A DNA stretch of 6,940 nucleotides from Patescibacteria group bacterium (GCA_018901355.1 JAHIEZ010000085.1:1-6940); one strand, 5' to 3'. Shown: positions 1 through 5,538, counted from the stretch's first letter. The notes: generated from the sequence alone by a model not told the origin. A program made the numbers and translations.

Positions 1-136
1 AAAAAGGACCGTTGTATTCCTGAAAACCAAAAGTTTCTGAAACTTGCCGAATTTTTCGGTAAAACCAAGTTTGAAATGCCTGATCCTCCGGATAAAAGTC
101 ACGAGTGCCTTTAACCGGCTGGATTAATTTGTTCAT
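1..136 (-). CDS. hisS: Histidyl-tRNA synthetase, N-terminal fragment (runs off the left edge)
   Basis: HisRS is a class II aminoacyl-tRNA synthetase that charges tRNA-His in the cytoplasm. Only the first 45 codons are present. The translation begins MNKLIQPVKGTRDFYPED and continues with a helix ending VSETFGFQEYNGPF. The KGTRDFYP segment and the following GFxEYxGP segment (start of class II motif 1) are characteristic of the HisRS N-terminus. The chosen ATG at 136 gives the usual HisRS start. An in-frame ATG at 151 would add MLQLG, but it lies inside a TGTTACAAT motif that looks like a -10 element, so I prefer 136. No Shine-Dalgarno sequence precedes either start. The gene follows the M20 peptidase by 24 nt and may be transcribed both from its own promoter and by read-through. 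The product call is firm; the rest of the gene is outside the window. Confidence 0.9.
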   Translation of the reverse strand, partial: MNKLIQPVKGTRDFYPEDQAFQTWFYRKIRQVSETFGFQEYNGPF

Positions 137-141
137 GCCTA

Positions 142-150
142 ATTGTAACA
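142..150 (-). promoter_or_regulatory. Putative extended -10 promoter for hisS (leaderless)
   Basis: On the minus strand TGTTACAAT matches an extended -10 (TGn plus TACAAT, one mismatch to TATAAT). Five bases (TAGGC) separate it from the hisS ATG at 136, so RNA would begin at or next to the start codon. No convincing -35 is visible. The bases just upstream repeat it: TTACAAT-G-TTACAAT. The same motif precedes the HAD gene and the 35-codon ORF. This is an inference from sequence only. Confidence 0.4.
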
Positions 151-160
151 TTGTAATTTT

Positions 161-1294
161 TCATAAATTACGTTTGAGAAAAAGTTTTATGGTTTTTTCG
201 GTTTTGACAATAGTGTCAAGCTTGGCGTATTCGTTGGCCATATGGGCTAGAGACATAGGGCCAGGGCCAAAAATAACGGTACGACCACCCCAGGCTTGCT
301 GAAGTAATTGGACTTCATAAAAACCGGCGGAACTAAGATCAAGATACTGTTTTTTTAGACCCGAAGATAAGATAGATTGTTCAAATGGTTTTAGTTTTGA
401 AGTGGGAGTAAAAAGATTACCCAAATGAAATTTGAAATAAAAATTGTCCAGTTTGATTTTTTCCTGTTTGGCAATTTTTTGAAAAGTGGCAAGAATATAT
501 TTTTTGTCTATTTTGGGGCTGGCTAGACGAATTTCGCAATTTAATCGAGCAAAATTGGGAACAACCATGCCCAAGCCACTAATGTTGGGCTGACTTTTTG
601 AATCAAAACTTTTTAAGACTCCGCCATGAAGATAGGCCAAATTGATAGTATTTTTACCACTTTTTTTGTTATCCAAAAGGCTAATTTGTTTTTGAAACAA
701 AGAAACTAATTTAACCGATTTTTCGATGGCATTGATACCCCGATCTTTTCGACTGGCGTGAACAGATTTGCCATAAACATCAAAAGAAAATTCGGTGATA
801 CCGCGACAACCATTTAAAATTTTATTGTTGGTTGGCTCGACGTTGACAATCCAGTCGGGGTGAATATTTTTAATTTTTTTGAGTTTTTGGGCGCCTTTGA
901 ACTCATATTCTTCATCAACAGTAAAAACATAAGCCAGACCGGGCCGGTGTTGATTGATGGCAATATCCAACATAATCGCCACTCCGGCCTTCATGTCAAC
1001 GGAACCCAAACCGAATATTTTGCCGTTTTTGATTTGAGGTGTAAGGGCCTGTTGGGTTTGCTGATTTGGTAAAACAGTATCTAAGTGGCCAAAAAGGACG
1101 ACCTTAACTGGGTGAGAATCGCGAACAATTAAGTTGTATCTATCTTTTTCGACAAATTGTTTGGTGATTTTAAGATCGGTTTTGGAGGAGATAAGACTGT
1201 AAACAAAATTGATTAAAGCTTTTTCGTTTTGACCATCATCAACAAAAGAAGGAATGGCAATTAGATCTTTTAGAATATCTAGGGGTTTTTTCAT
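161..1294 (-). CDS. M20-family zinc metallopeptidase/deacylase (DapE/ArgE/CPG2-like)
   Basis: A 377-residue cytoplasmic metallohydrolase of the M20 family, which removes acyl groups or amino acids through a two-metal site. Expected metal ligands and catalytic residues are present in order: H70 and D72 in GHLDTV, bridging D100 in GSVDMKAG, the general base/ligand pair E128-E129 in VDEEYE, E153 in NVEPT, and H351 near the C-terminus in LAHMANEY. The inserted lid/dimerisation domain starts around residue 165, with H179 in GKSVHAS. The length is normal for the family and nothing is missing. The substrate cannot be read from sequence: succinyl-DAP desuccinylase, acetylornithine deacetylase and peptidase activities are all possible. 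It starts 6 nt after the racemase stop with no clear Shine-Dalgarno sequence, so translation is probably coupled. Adjacency to a DapF-fold enzyme makes a paired role in amino acid metabolism plausible. Confidence 0.88.
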   Translation of the reverse strand: MKKPLDILKDLIAIPSFVDDGQNEKALINFVYSLISSKTDLKITKQFVEKDRYNLIVRDSHPVKVVLFGHLDTVLPNQQTQQALTPQIKNGKIFGLGSVDMKAGVAIMLDIAINQHRPGLAYVFTVDEEYEFKGAQKLKKIKNIHPDWIVNVEPTNNKILNGCRGITEFSFDVYGKSVHASRKDRGINAIEKSVKLVSLFQKQISLLDNKKSGKNTINLAYLHGGVLKSFDSKSQPNISGLGMVVPNFARLNCEIRLASPKIDKKYILATFQKIAKQEKIKLDNFYFKFHLGNLFTPTSKLKPFEQSILSSGLKKQYLDLSSAGFYEVQLLQQAWGGRTVIFGPGPMSLAHMANEYAKLDTIVKTEKTIKLFLKRNL

Positions 1295-1300
1295 TTTATT

Positions 1301-2098
1301 TTAATAATTAATAATTTGATCTTTTAATAGTATTTTTACTTTCCCCTTAATTTCTGCATATTTGAACTTTTTCCCATCAAATCTGATATTCACTTTAATT
1401 ATTTGTTTTGATGGCTGGAGAACGGAAATATTTATAGATTTTTTATTGATTAAGGCTAGGGTTAGACCAAGTGCGGTTGAACCGCTTCCACAGGCAGTTT
1501 CTAAAAATAGAGTATTTATTTTTTTGACATAAACAATTGGTAAAATTTTCCAATTGGATTTTTTTTGTTTTGTGTAGATAACTCCTGCGGCCGGATAAAT
1601 ATCCAGACCTTTCTTTTTAATAAGTGAAAGGGCTTTTTCTTTTTGTTCTTCCTCAGAAATTTTATCAAATGTTTTTGAACCAAAATCCAGATAAAAAACA
1701 ATGCCCTTCATTTTTACCAAATAATTTTCTTTATCTTTTGTGATTTTTGATAAATTTGAATAAATTGGCATTTGCGCAAATATATCTCCGTTTTTTTCTA
1801 TTCCTGCGGTTAATTTTTCTTTAACACCGGAAACTTTTATTTTTATTTCTCCGGGTTTGTTGCCGAGTAACAACAAGGTGGCACATCTTAAAGCATTGCC
1901 ACAAAATTCTCCGCCGGCCATGTTTAATGTTGGATTTTCCAGACCGCCACCGACAAAACCAACCTGTTCAACATTTGGACAACTTTTCATTATCAGATTG
2001 TTTATTTTTCTCCTGGTTTCAAACGACTTGATATTTTTGGTACAAATGGCGGTATCGTTTCCACCAGGGCTTAAGACTATAAAATTAGTTGTTTTCAT
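1301..2098 (-). CDS. PLP-independent amino acid racemase, DapF fold, CntK (histidine racemase)-like
   Basis: A 265-residue enzyme of the diaminopimelate epimerase fold, which inverts an alpha carbon with two cysteines and no cofactor. The two halves carry the expected cysteines: C66 in GGEFCGNALRC and C203 in ETACGSGSTALG. An N-terminal PGGND segment (residues 11-15) sits where DapF has its GLGND motif. True DapF carries ERGxGET before the second cysteine; here the segment reads TLFLETACGSG, so that signature is absent. From memory, staphylococcal CntK has close counterparts to EQVGF (44-48), the EFCGNA block, IKVSG (87-91), QMP (109-111) and the QP pair near residue 228. I therefore favour an amino acid racemase, possibly acting on histidine, over DAP epimerase; substrate is unproven. 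It has a good Shine-Dalgarno (AAGGAA, 2103-2108) overlapping the stop of the upstream nucleoside hydrolase. Confidence 0.8.
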   Translation of the reverse strand: MKTTNFIVLSPGGNDTAICTKNIKSFETRRKINNLIMKSCPNVEQVGFVGGGLENPTLNMAGGEFCGNALRCATLLLLGNKPGEIKIKVSGVKEKLTAGIEKNGDIFAQMPIYSNLSKITKDKENYLVKMKGIVFYLDFGSKTFDKISEEEQKEKALSLIKKKGLDIYPAAGVIYTKQKKSNWKILPIVYVKKINTLFLETACGSGSTALGLTLALINKKSINISVLQPSKQIIKVNIRFDGKKFKYAEIKGKVKILLKDQIINY

Positions 2099-2102
2099 TT
2101 TG

Positions 2103-2108
2103 TTCCTT
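2103..2108 (-). promoter_or_regulatory. Shine-Dalgarno site of the racemase gene
   Basis: AAGGAA on the minus strand lies five bases before the ATG at 2098 and touches the stop codon of the nucleoside hydrolase. It supports both the chosen start and co-transcription. Confidence 0.65.
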
Positions 2109-3028
2109 TATCTCTTATTTAAAGCATTGATAAAATATTGTCTAAAAAATTTTTTAGAAATTTTTTCAACAACAGTAACATTATTGTTTTTTTCACTTTT
2201 TAGTCTTAAATCGGCAACAGACATACCGCTGGTAAGATCACCCTTGGTTTCGATTTTAATATCGTAATCATTGGTTGTTGTAGTTTCTGAACGTAAAAAG
2301 GAAAAAACCGCCAAAACATCGTACATCATGACACCGGTTGGTCCTTCATTTTTCCTAGTATTTTTGGAGAAAGGAATTACCATTTTTAGAAGATCTTTTC
2401 TTATAACATCGTTTTTAATTTTCTTAAAATCATCGATTGACAACCTTACTTCATTGCAAACATCAAGGGGAATTAAGGTCTTTTTTACCGAAAAATCAAA
2501 AACTATTTTTGCCGCCTCAGGATCGACAAAAAAATTAAATTCTGCCACGCGATTTTTATTGCCGGCAACTTTAATGGCTCCTCCCATGGAAATTATTTCT
2601 TTAACCCGTTTCATGATTGAGGGATTTCTTTGAATAGCAGTGGCAATGTTTGTTAATGGCCCGAGAGTAATTATGGTAATTTCGTCAGGATTATTTTTTA
2701 CTAATTCAATAATTTTTTCAGAGGCATTACCGGTCAATTTCGAATCATTTTGAGGATCAATTCCGTCCAGACCACTTATACCGTGAACAATGGCTAAAAC
2801 AAGATCCTTTTTAAGTGGCTTTTCTGCCCCCGAATAGACAGGAATATCATTTCTCCCTAAAAGATTAAGGATATAACGAGCGTTTCGAGTTGTATTTTCG
2901 ATGGTTGAATTACCACAAACTGTTGTTAAGGCCAAAATGTCTAAAATGGAGCTTTTAACAGCCAACATAATTGCCATTGCATCGTCGTGACCCGGATCAG
3001 TATCGATGATTACTTTTCTTTTTGTCAT
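2108..3028 (-). CDS. Inosine-uridine-type nucleoside hydrolase
   Basis: A 306-residue N-ribohydrolase that splits ribonucleosides into free base and ribose, using a calcium ion held by aspartates. The N-terminal DTDPGHDDA signature supplies D11, D15 and D16. T126 in TLGPLTNIA and the EFNFFVDPEA block (E163, N165) are family ribose and calcium contacts, and D237 in MMYDVLAV is the last calcium ligand. The residue before D237 is usually the active-site histidine in classical IU hydrolases; here it is Y236, an aromatic residue, which may shift base preference. Length is typical. The ATG overlaps the HAD stop codon (ATGA) and has a strong Shine-Dalgarno, so the two genes are surely co-translated. 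A HAD nucleotidase just upstream would deliver its substrate. Purine or pyrimidine specificity cannot be told from sequence. Confidence 0.92.
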   Translation of the reverse strand: MTKRKVIIDTDPGHDDAMAIMLAVKSSILDILALTTVCGNSTIENTTRNARYILNLLGRNDIPVYSGAEKPLKKDLVLAIVHGISGLDGIDPQNDSKLTGNASEKIIELVKNNPDEITIITLGPLTNIATAIQRNPSIMKRVKEIISMGGAIKVAGNKNRVAEFNFFVDPEAAKIVFDFSVKKTLIPLDVCNEVRLSIDDFKKIKNDVIRKDLLKMVIPFSKNTRKNEGPTGVMMYDVLAVFSFLRSETTTTNDYDIKIETKGDLTSGMSVADLRLKSEKNNNVTVVEKISKKFFRQYFINALNKR

Positions 3029-3696
3029 TTGATCTCCTTTTGAATATTTTTAATTAAAGCCGGGAAGTCGCTGATGGTTTTTATTGAATAATCGGCAATA
3101 GCACTTTCACTGCCAACAATAATCGTTTTTATCCCGAGATTTTTTGCAGGCAAAATATCTGTTTGTTCCTGGTCCCCGATAGAAAACACCTCGTTTGAAG
3201 GACAGTTAAAGGATTTTAATATTTGAACAAAGGCTTCCGGATTTGGTTTGCGGATATCCCCCTCGCCGGTAAACACTGCATCTTTAAAATACTCATCTAT
3301 CCCCAAAAATTTTAGCGCATTTTGGGCCCAAACGAGAGGGGCAGAAGTTAGTATGGCAATGTTGCCGCTAAGCGGCTCTATCATTGGAATAAGATTTTCG
3401 TTGGGTTCAAGATATTTTTCTGGGTCGAGATTCCAAGTGGCGGAAAAATACTGATAGCGGTCAATGCCAAAAGTTTTTTCCACCCCCAAACTAACCTCGC
3501 CTTTAAACTCATCCATTATTTTTTTGTATGTTTGAATTGACTGTTTGCGGCTAATTTTTAATTCTTTGGCAAAAAACCGATAGACATTTTCTTTGATGTC
3601 CTGGTAAAATTGTGATTTTACAAAATAACCTCCACTGCTTTTGTTAAAACGGTACAGGGTTCCGTCAAGGTCGAAAATGTATTTAAATTTTTTCAT
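3025..3696 (-). CDS. HAD-superfamily phosphatase, pyrimidine 5'-nucleotidase-like
   Basis: A HAD hydrolase of 223 residues from the preferred ATG. Motif I is FDLDGTLY (nucleophile D9, acid/base D11), motif II is the LTSAP strand (T117/S118), motif III is the lysine in RKPNPEAF (K150), and motif IV is SIGDQEQTD (D175, D180). The stretch from about residue 20 to 90 is the alpha-helical cap of subfamily I. The FDLDGTLY start and the WNLDPEKYL segment recall pyrimidine 5'-nucleotidases, but phosphoglycolate phosphatase-like activity is not excluded. An in-frame ATG at 3711 would add MLQIN, but it lies within a probable -10 element (TGTTACAAA), so the start at 3696 is preferred. This is the first gene of the cluster, immediately after a terminator. 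Its stop overlaps the nucleoside hydrolase start, suggesting a two-step nucleotide breakdown or salvage route. Confidence 0.88.
   Translation of the reverse strand: MKKFKYIFDLDGTLYRFNKSSGGYFVKSQFYQDIKENVYRFFAKELKISRKQSIQTYKKIMDEFKGEVSLGVEKTFGIDRYQYFSATWNLDPEKYLEPNENLIPMIEPLSGNIAILTSAPLVWAQNALKFLGIDEYFKDAVFTGEGDIRKPNPEAFVQILKSFNCPSNEVFSIGDQEQTDILPAKNLGIKTIIVGSESAIADYSIKTISDFPALIKNIQKEIK
3033..3039 (-). promoter_or_regulatory. Strong Shine-Dalgarno site of the nucleoside hydrolase gene
   Basis: AAGGAGA on the minus strand, with its AGGAG core five bases before the ATG at 3028. It sits inside the 3' end of the HAD gene, and it shows that this organism uses conventional ribosome binding sites inside operons. 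Confidence 0.8.
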
Positions 3697-3701
3697 ATTT
3701 A

Positions 3702-3710
3702 TTTGTAACA
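3702..3710 (-). promoter_or_regulatory. Putative extended -10 promoter of the HAD cluster (leaderless)
   Basis: TGTTACAAA on the minus strand matches an extended -10 with two mismatches in the hexamer. It lies five bases (TAAAT) before the ATG at 3696 and directly after the terminator at 3721-3748. There is no Shine-Dalgarno and no room for a long leader, so a leaderless transcript fits. No good -35 is visible; a -35 region would overlap the terminator. Confidence 0.35.
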
Positions 3711-3720
3711 TTTGTTTAAT

Positions 3721-3748
3721 AAAAAATCCCCGCAGGGAGCGGGGATTT
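3721..3748 (-). terminator. Intrinsic terminator after the 35-codon ORF
   Basis: On the minus strand AAATCCCCGC, a TCCCT loop and GCGGGGATTT form a perfect 10-bp stem, followed by a run of six T (the first three in the stem). It ends transcription of the small ORF, and possibly of tRNA-His, 25 nt before the HAD start at 3696. Read on the plus strand it lacks a T-run, so orientation is clear. Confidence 0.88.
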
Positions 3749-3769
3749 GAGGTTTAAGAAAAATATAGT

Positions 3770-3877
3770 TTAGGTCTGACCAATACCCCGCGGTTTGGCG
3801 ACCCGGGTATAAAGATGATGAATTTCAGTTAAACAGTAGCGTCCTGCAGAAACAGCGGATTCTTTTTTATCTGGCAT
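3770..3877 (-). CDS. Small leaderless ORF, 35 residues; novel small protein or regulatory leader peptide
   Basis: I do not recognise this product. The ORF begins MPDKKESAVSAGRYCLTEIH and ends YTRVAKPRGIGQT. It is hydrophilic and mostly basic, with one cysteine (C15), two adjacent histidines (H20-H21, both CAT) and no signal peptide or membrane segment. There is no Shine-Dalgarno, but an extended -10 consensus ends seven bases before the ATG, so the RNA should start at the initiation codon. A strong terminator lies 22 nt after the stop. Promoter, ORF and terminator thus make a self-contained unit of about 155 nt between tRNA-His and the HAD cluster. It could encode a real small protein, be a small RNA, or act as a leader peptide whose translation controls read-through (see findings). 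Translation is not proven. Confidence 0.5.
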   Translation of the reverse strand: MPDKKESAVSAGRYCLTEIHHLYTRVAKPRGIGQT

Positions 3878-3884
3878 AGTGTGT

Positions 3885-3893
3885 ATTATAACA
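3885..3893 (-). promoter_or_regulatory. Extended -10 promoter of the 35-codon ORF
   Basis: TGTTATAAT on the minus strand is a perfect extended -10 (TGn-TATAAT). ACACACT separates it from the ATG at 3877, placing the transcription start at or one base from the A of ATG. A -35 element is not obvious, which is usual for extended -10 promoters. Confidence 0.7.
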
Positions 3894-3919
3894 GATAAAT
3901 AAGTTCTATTTTTATAAAG

Positions 3920-3994
3920 GGTGGTATACCGGACTTGAACCGGCAACCTTCGCTTTCACAGAGCGACGCTCTAACCAGTTGAGCTAATACCACC
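3920..3994 (-). tRNA. tRNA-His (anticodon GTG)
   Basis: A complete cloverleaf reads on the minus strand. The acceptor stem is GTGGTAT with ATACCAC. The D arm is GCTC/GAGC, with the conserved GG in its loop. The anticodon stem TCGCT/AGCGA holds the loop CTGTGAA with anticodon GTG, and the T arm holds TTCAAGT. The 5' end has the extra G (-1) that pairs with discriminator C73, the identity element recognised by HisRS. The 3' end is followed by CTTT, so CCA is not encoded and must be added by a nucleotidyltransferase. There is no terminator directly after it; the one at 3721-3748 is the next on this strand. Confidence 0.97.
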
Positions 3995-4006
3995 ATGTAG
4001 GCTGTA

Positions 4007-4035
4007 AGTATATGTCATTTTGGCCACGGGTTCAA
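4007..4035 (-). promoter_or_regulatory. Sigma70-type promoter of tRNA-His
   Basis: On the minus strand TTGAAC (-35) and TATACT (-10) are separated by exactly 17 bases. The -10 ends 12 nt before the tRNA 5' end, giving a leader of about five bases for RNase P to remove. This is a canonical two-box promoter, unlike the extended -10 type seen before the protein genes here. Confidence 0.7.
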
Positions 4036-4039
4036 TGTT

Positions 4040-4190
4040 TTTGTCTAGAGGCGAGCAAGCGCAATGACGAAATGAGATCCTGAAATCCCTAAAGGGACCT
4101 ACGGCAGTTCAGGATGACAGGAGAGAGTGTCATTCCGGACTTGATCCGGAATCTCAAGGGATCCTGAAATGAATTCAGGATGACAAGCAA
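4040..4190. repeat. Cluster of dispersed palindromic repeats
   Basis: The gap between the KamA-like gene and tRNA-His is built of nested inverted repeats. TCCTGAA pairs with TTCAGGA at 4078-4084/4108-4114 and again at 4162-4168/4174-4180, each copy followed by TGACA. Between them ATTCCGGA (4132-4139) pairs with TCCGGAAT (4145-4152) around a five-base loop. The inner CCCTAAAGGG (4087-4096) is a further small hairpin. Read on the minus strand, part translates as CHPEFISGS and DQVRNDT, a phrase I know from dispersed repeats in many bacterial genomes including CPR. No hairpin has a T-run, so none is a clear terminator. I see no gene in it. Confidence 0.8.
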
Positions 4191-4202
4191 GGATACTTAA
4201 TT

Positions 4203-5141
4203 TTAGAATGGGTCGGTATAGATAATGGTTTTTTCTTGAAAGTTTTTGACCTGGTATTTTTTGGGGCCGATTTTCTTTAGCCAAGAAACGGGAACTTTGC
4301 CAAAACCACCGGGTAAATCGAGAACATAGGTGGGCAAAGCCGGACCGGGAAGATGACCGCGGAGACCGGTAAAAAGTTTTAGACCGCGAGAAATAGAGAG
4401 ACGAAAATGAGAAGTGCCGGGGACAGAATCAAGATGGTGAAGATAGTAGGGTTTGACGCCATTTTGCCAAAGATCTAAAAATAATTTTTTTAGAACTTGA
4501 GAATTGTCGTTAACACCTTTTAGCAAAACCGTTTGGGAGAGAAAATGCCAACCGTGCTGACGAAAAGTTTTTAGCAATTTTATGGTTTGAGGACTAATTT
4601 CTCTGGGGTGATTGACATGAACAACCAAAGTCAGGTTTTTATCATCAGGCCAAAGAGAAAAAAAATCAGGAGACAGGGCCTGAGGATCAGCGATGGGTAA
4701 ACGGGAGTGAAGGCGAAAAAAATGAAGATGTTTGATTGGTTTTAAGTTTTTGATAATTTGAATCCAGTTAGGATTGGTAAGAGTAAGAGGGTCACCTCCG
4801 GAAAAAATAATTTCTTTAATTTGGGGATGTTTTTGGATATAAGCGGAGATTTTTGACCAATTGGGAGGAGGAGATGGAGGCAGACAACGACGGAAACAAA
4901 AACGACAGTTTTGAGGGCAAGTGGGAGTAGTCAGAACTAAAACAGAGCCGGGGTAACGGTGGATAAGACAGGGTAAAACTTGATGTTTTTGATCGCCAAT
5001 AGGGTCGAGAAGTTCGGTTTTGGCGATGTTTTCTTCGCGAGAGTCATAAAAGACCATTTTGGCCAGGGGATCTTGAGAATCAGTCGGGTCGATAAGACGG
5101 TGATAGTGAGAGGTAATAGATTGAGGCCAGGGATATTTCAA
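4203..5141 (-). CDS. KamA-family radical SAM enzyme (lysine 2,3-aminomutase-like), short form
   Basis: A 312-residue radical SAM, PLP-dependent aminomutase-like protein. The cluster motif CPQNCRFC gives C75, C79 and C82, which bind the [4Fe-4S] cluster that cleaves SAM. SGGDPL (114-119), HVNHP (175-179) and QTVLLKGVND (203-212) are family blocks. The PLP lysine is K282 in DLPGGFGKVPV. D238 and D275 align with the two aspartates that hold the lysine amino group in clostridial KamA. The protein stops about where the KamA C-terminal zinc-binding cysteine segment begins, so that segment is missing. EpmB (EF-P lysine aminomutase) is similarly short, but I recall an SKTP sequence there instead of GGFGK. 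I choose the TTG at 5141, which overlaps the upstream stop as TTGA and falls just before family homology. A TTG at 5189 would add 16 residues over the upstream gene. Confidence 0.85.
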   Translation of the reverse strand: MKYPWPQSITSHYHRLIDPTDSQDPLAKMVFYDSREENIAKTELLDPIGDQKHQVLPCLIHRYPGSVLVLTTPTCPQNCRFCFRRCLPPSPPPNWSKISAYIQKHPQIKEIIFSGGDPLTLTNPNWIQIIKNLKPIKHLHFFRLHSRLPIADPQALSPDFFSLWPDDKNLTLVVHVNHPREISPQTIKLLKTFRQHGWHFLSQTVLLKGVNDNSQVLKKLFLDLWQNGVKPYYLHHLDSVPGTSHFRLSISRGLKLFTGLRGHLPGPALPTYVLDLPGGFGKVPVSWLKKIGPKKYQVKNFQEKTIIYTDPF

Positions 5142-5470
5142 GTATTGATGCGAGAAAAGTAAGTAAAGGGGTAAAAATAATTTTGCCAAAGACGGTCTGA
5201 GGAAGCATATTGATTTTGACCAAAAAAATAATCAAGCAAGACCTCTCTCAATCGAGTCAGCTCTTTGAGCCGTTTTTTGTTTTTGGGATCGGCAATGGTG
5301 AGAAACAAAAGTTCAAGAAATCGTTGACCGGCTTGACGACTGTAAGAAAGATTATTTTTGTTTTGCCAGATAATGCTTCTTTCGACCTCACTGCCAATAT
5401 TGGCCATTTGCTGGGAAAAACTTAACTGTTGCCATTTGCCGGAGGCTAAATTTTGGTGTTGTGGTTTCAT
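5138..5470 (-). CDS. Conserved hypothetical protein, 110 residues (MANIGSEVER family)
   Basis: A small soluble, helix-rich protein without signal peptide or membrane segment. I recognise its pattern but no function: GKWQQLSFSQQMANIGSEVE (11-30), LELLFLTIADPKNK (52-65), RLKELTRLREVLLDYFFG (67-84) and the WQNYFYPFTYFSR end. I recall proteins of about 100 residues with these blocks in CPR and other bacteria, annotated only as hypothetical. The length matches, so both ends appear native. Start and stop are each fused to a neighbour: the ATG overlaps the stop of the 23-codon mini-ORF as ATGA, and its TGA overlaps the TTG of the KamA-like gene. There is no Shine-Dalgarno, so it should be made by coupled translation. 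The tight link with the radical SAM enzyme suggests a partner or accessory role, which is inference. Confidence 0.8.
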   Translation of the reverse strand: MKPQHQNLASGKWQQLSFSQQMANIGSEVERSIIWQNKNNLSYSRQAGQRFLELLFLTIADPKNKKRLKELTRLREVLLDYFFGQNQYASSDRLWQNYFYPFTYFSRINT

Positions 5471-5538
5471 CTATCGACCAAATTGTTGAGAATTTTTTGG
5501 AGTTGGGAAAGAGTGATTTTTGTTTTGACAATTTGCAT
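5467..5538 (-). CDS. Mini-ORF of 23 residues, possible remnant or leader cistron
   Basis: The ORF starts MQIVKTKITLSQLQKI and ends LNNLVDR. Its TGA overlaps the next ATG (ATGA), and an extended -10 lies about 33 nt upstream, so it would be the first cistron of this operon. No Shine-Dalgarno is visible. The N-terminus resembles what I remember of a roughly 110-residue Patescibacteria family (DUF5674, I believe), which starts MxIxKxKIT and ends with an IVNKL-like helix. If so, the middle is deleted and only the two ends remain. It could equally serve just to load ribosomes for the 110-residue protein. The open frame continues upstream without an ATG, so a non-ATG start is possible. Confidence 0.3.
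   Translation of the reverse strand: MQIVKTKITLSQLQKILNNLVDR

Noticed and set aside
1857..2267. 136-codon plus-strand frame
   Set aside because: It is antisense to the racemase and nucleoside hydrolase genes, has no ribosome binding site, and shows low-complexity hydrophobic content from AT-rich antisense DNA.
2400..2408. TGTTATAAG inside the nucleoside hydrolase gene as another promoter
   Set aside because: It has a mismatch in the last base of the -10 and lies within coding sequence far from any start codon.
3697..3711. ATG at 3711 as the HAD start
   Set aside because: It lies inside the likely -10 motif and 10 nt from the terminator T-run; the ATG at 3696 gives the usual short lead into motif I.
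4099..4284. 61-codon minus-strand frame containing CHPEFISGS
   Set aside because: It is the translated palindromic repeat running together with an out-of-frame end of the KamA-like gene.
5142..5189. Upstream TTG start adding 16 residues to the KamA-like protein
   Set aside because: The added residues overlap the conserved end of the 110-residue protein, and no Shine-Dalgarno is present. The TTGA junction at 5141 fits family homology better.
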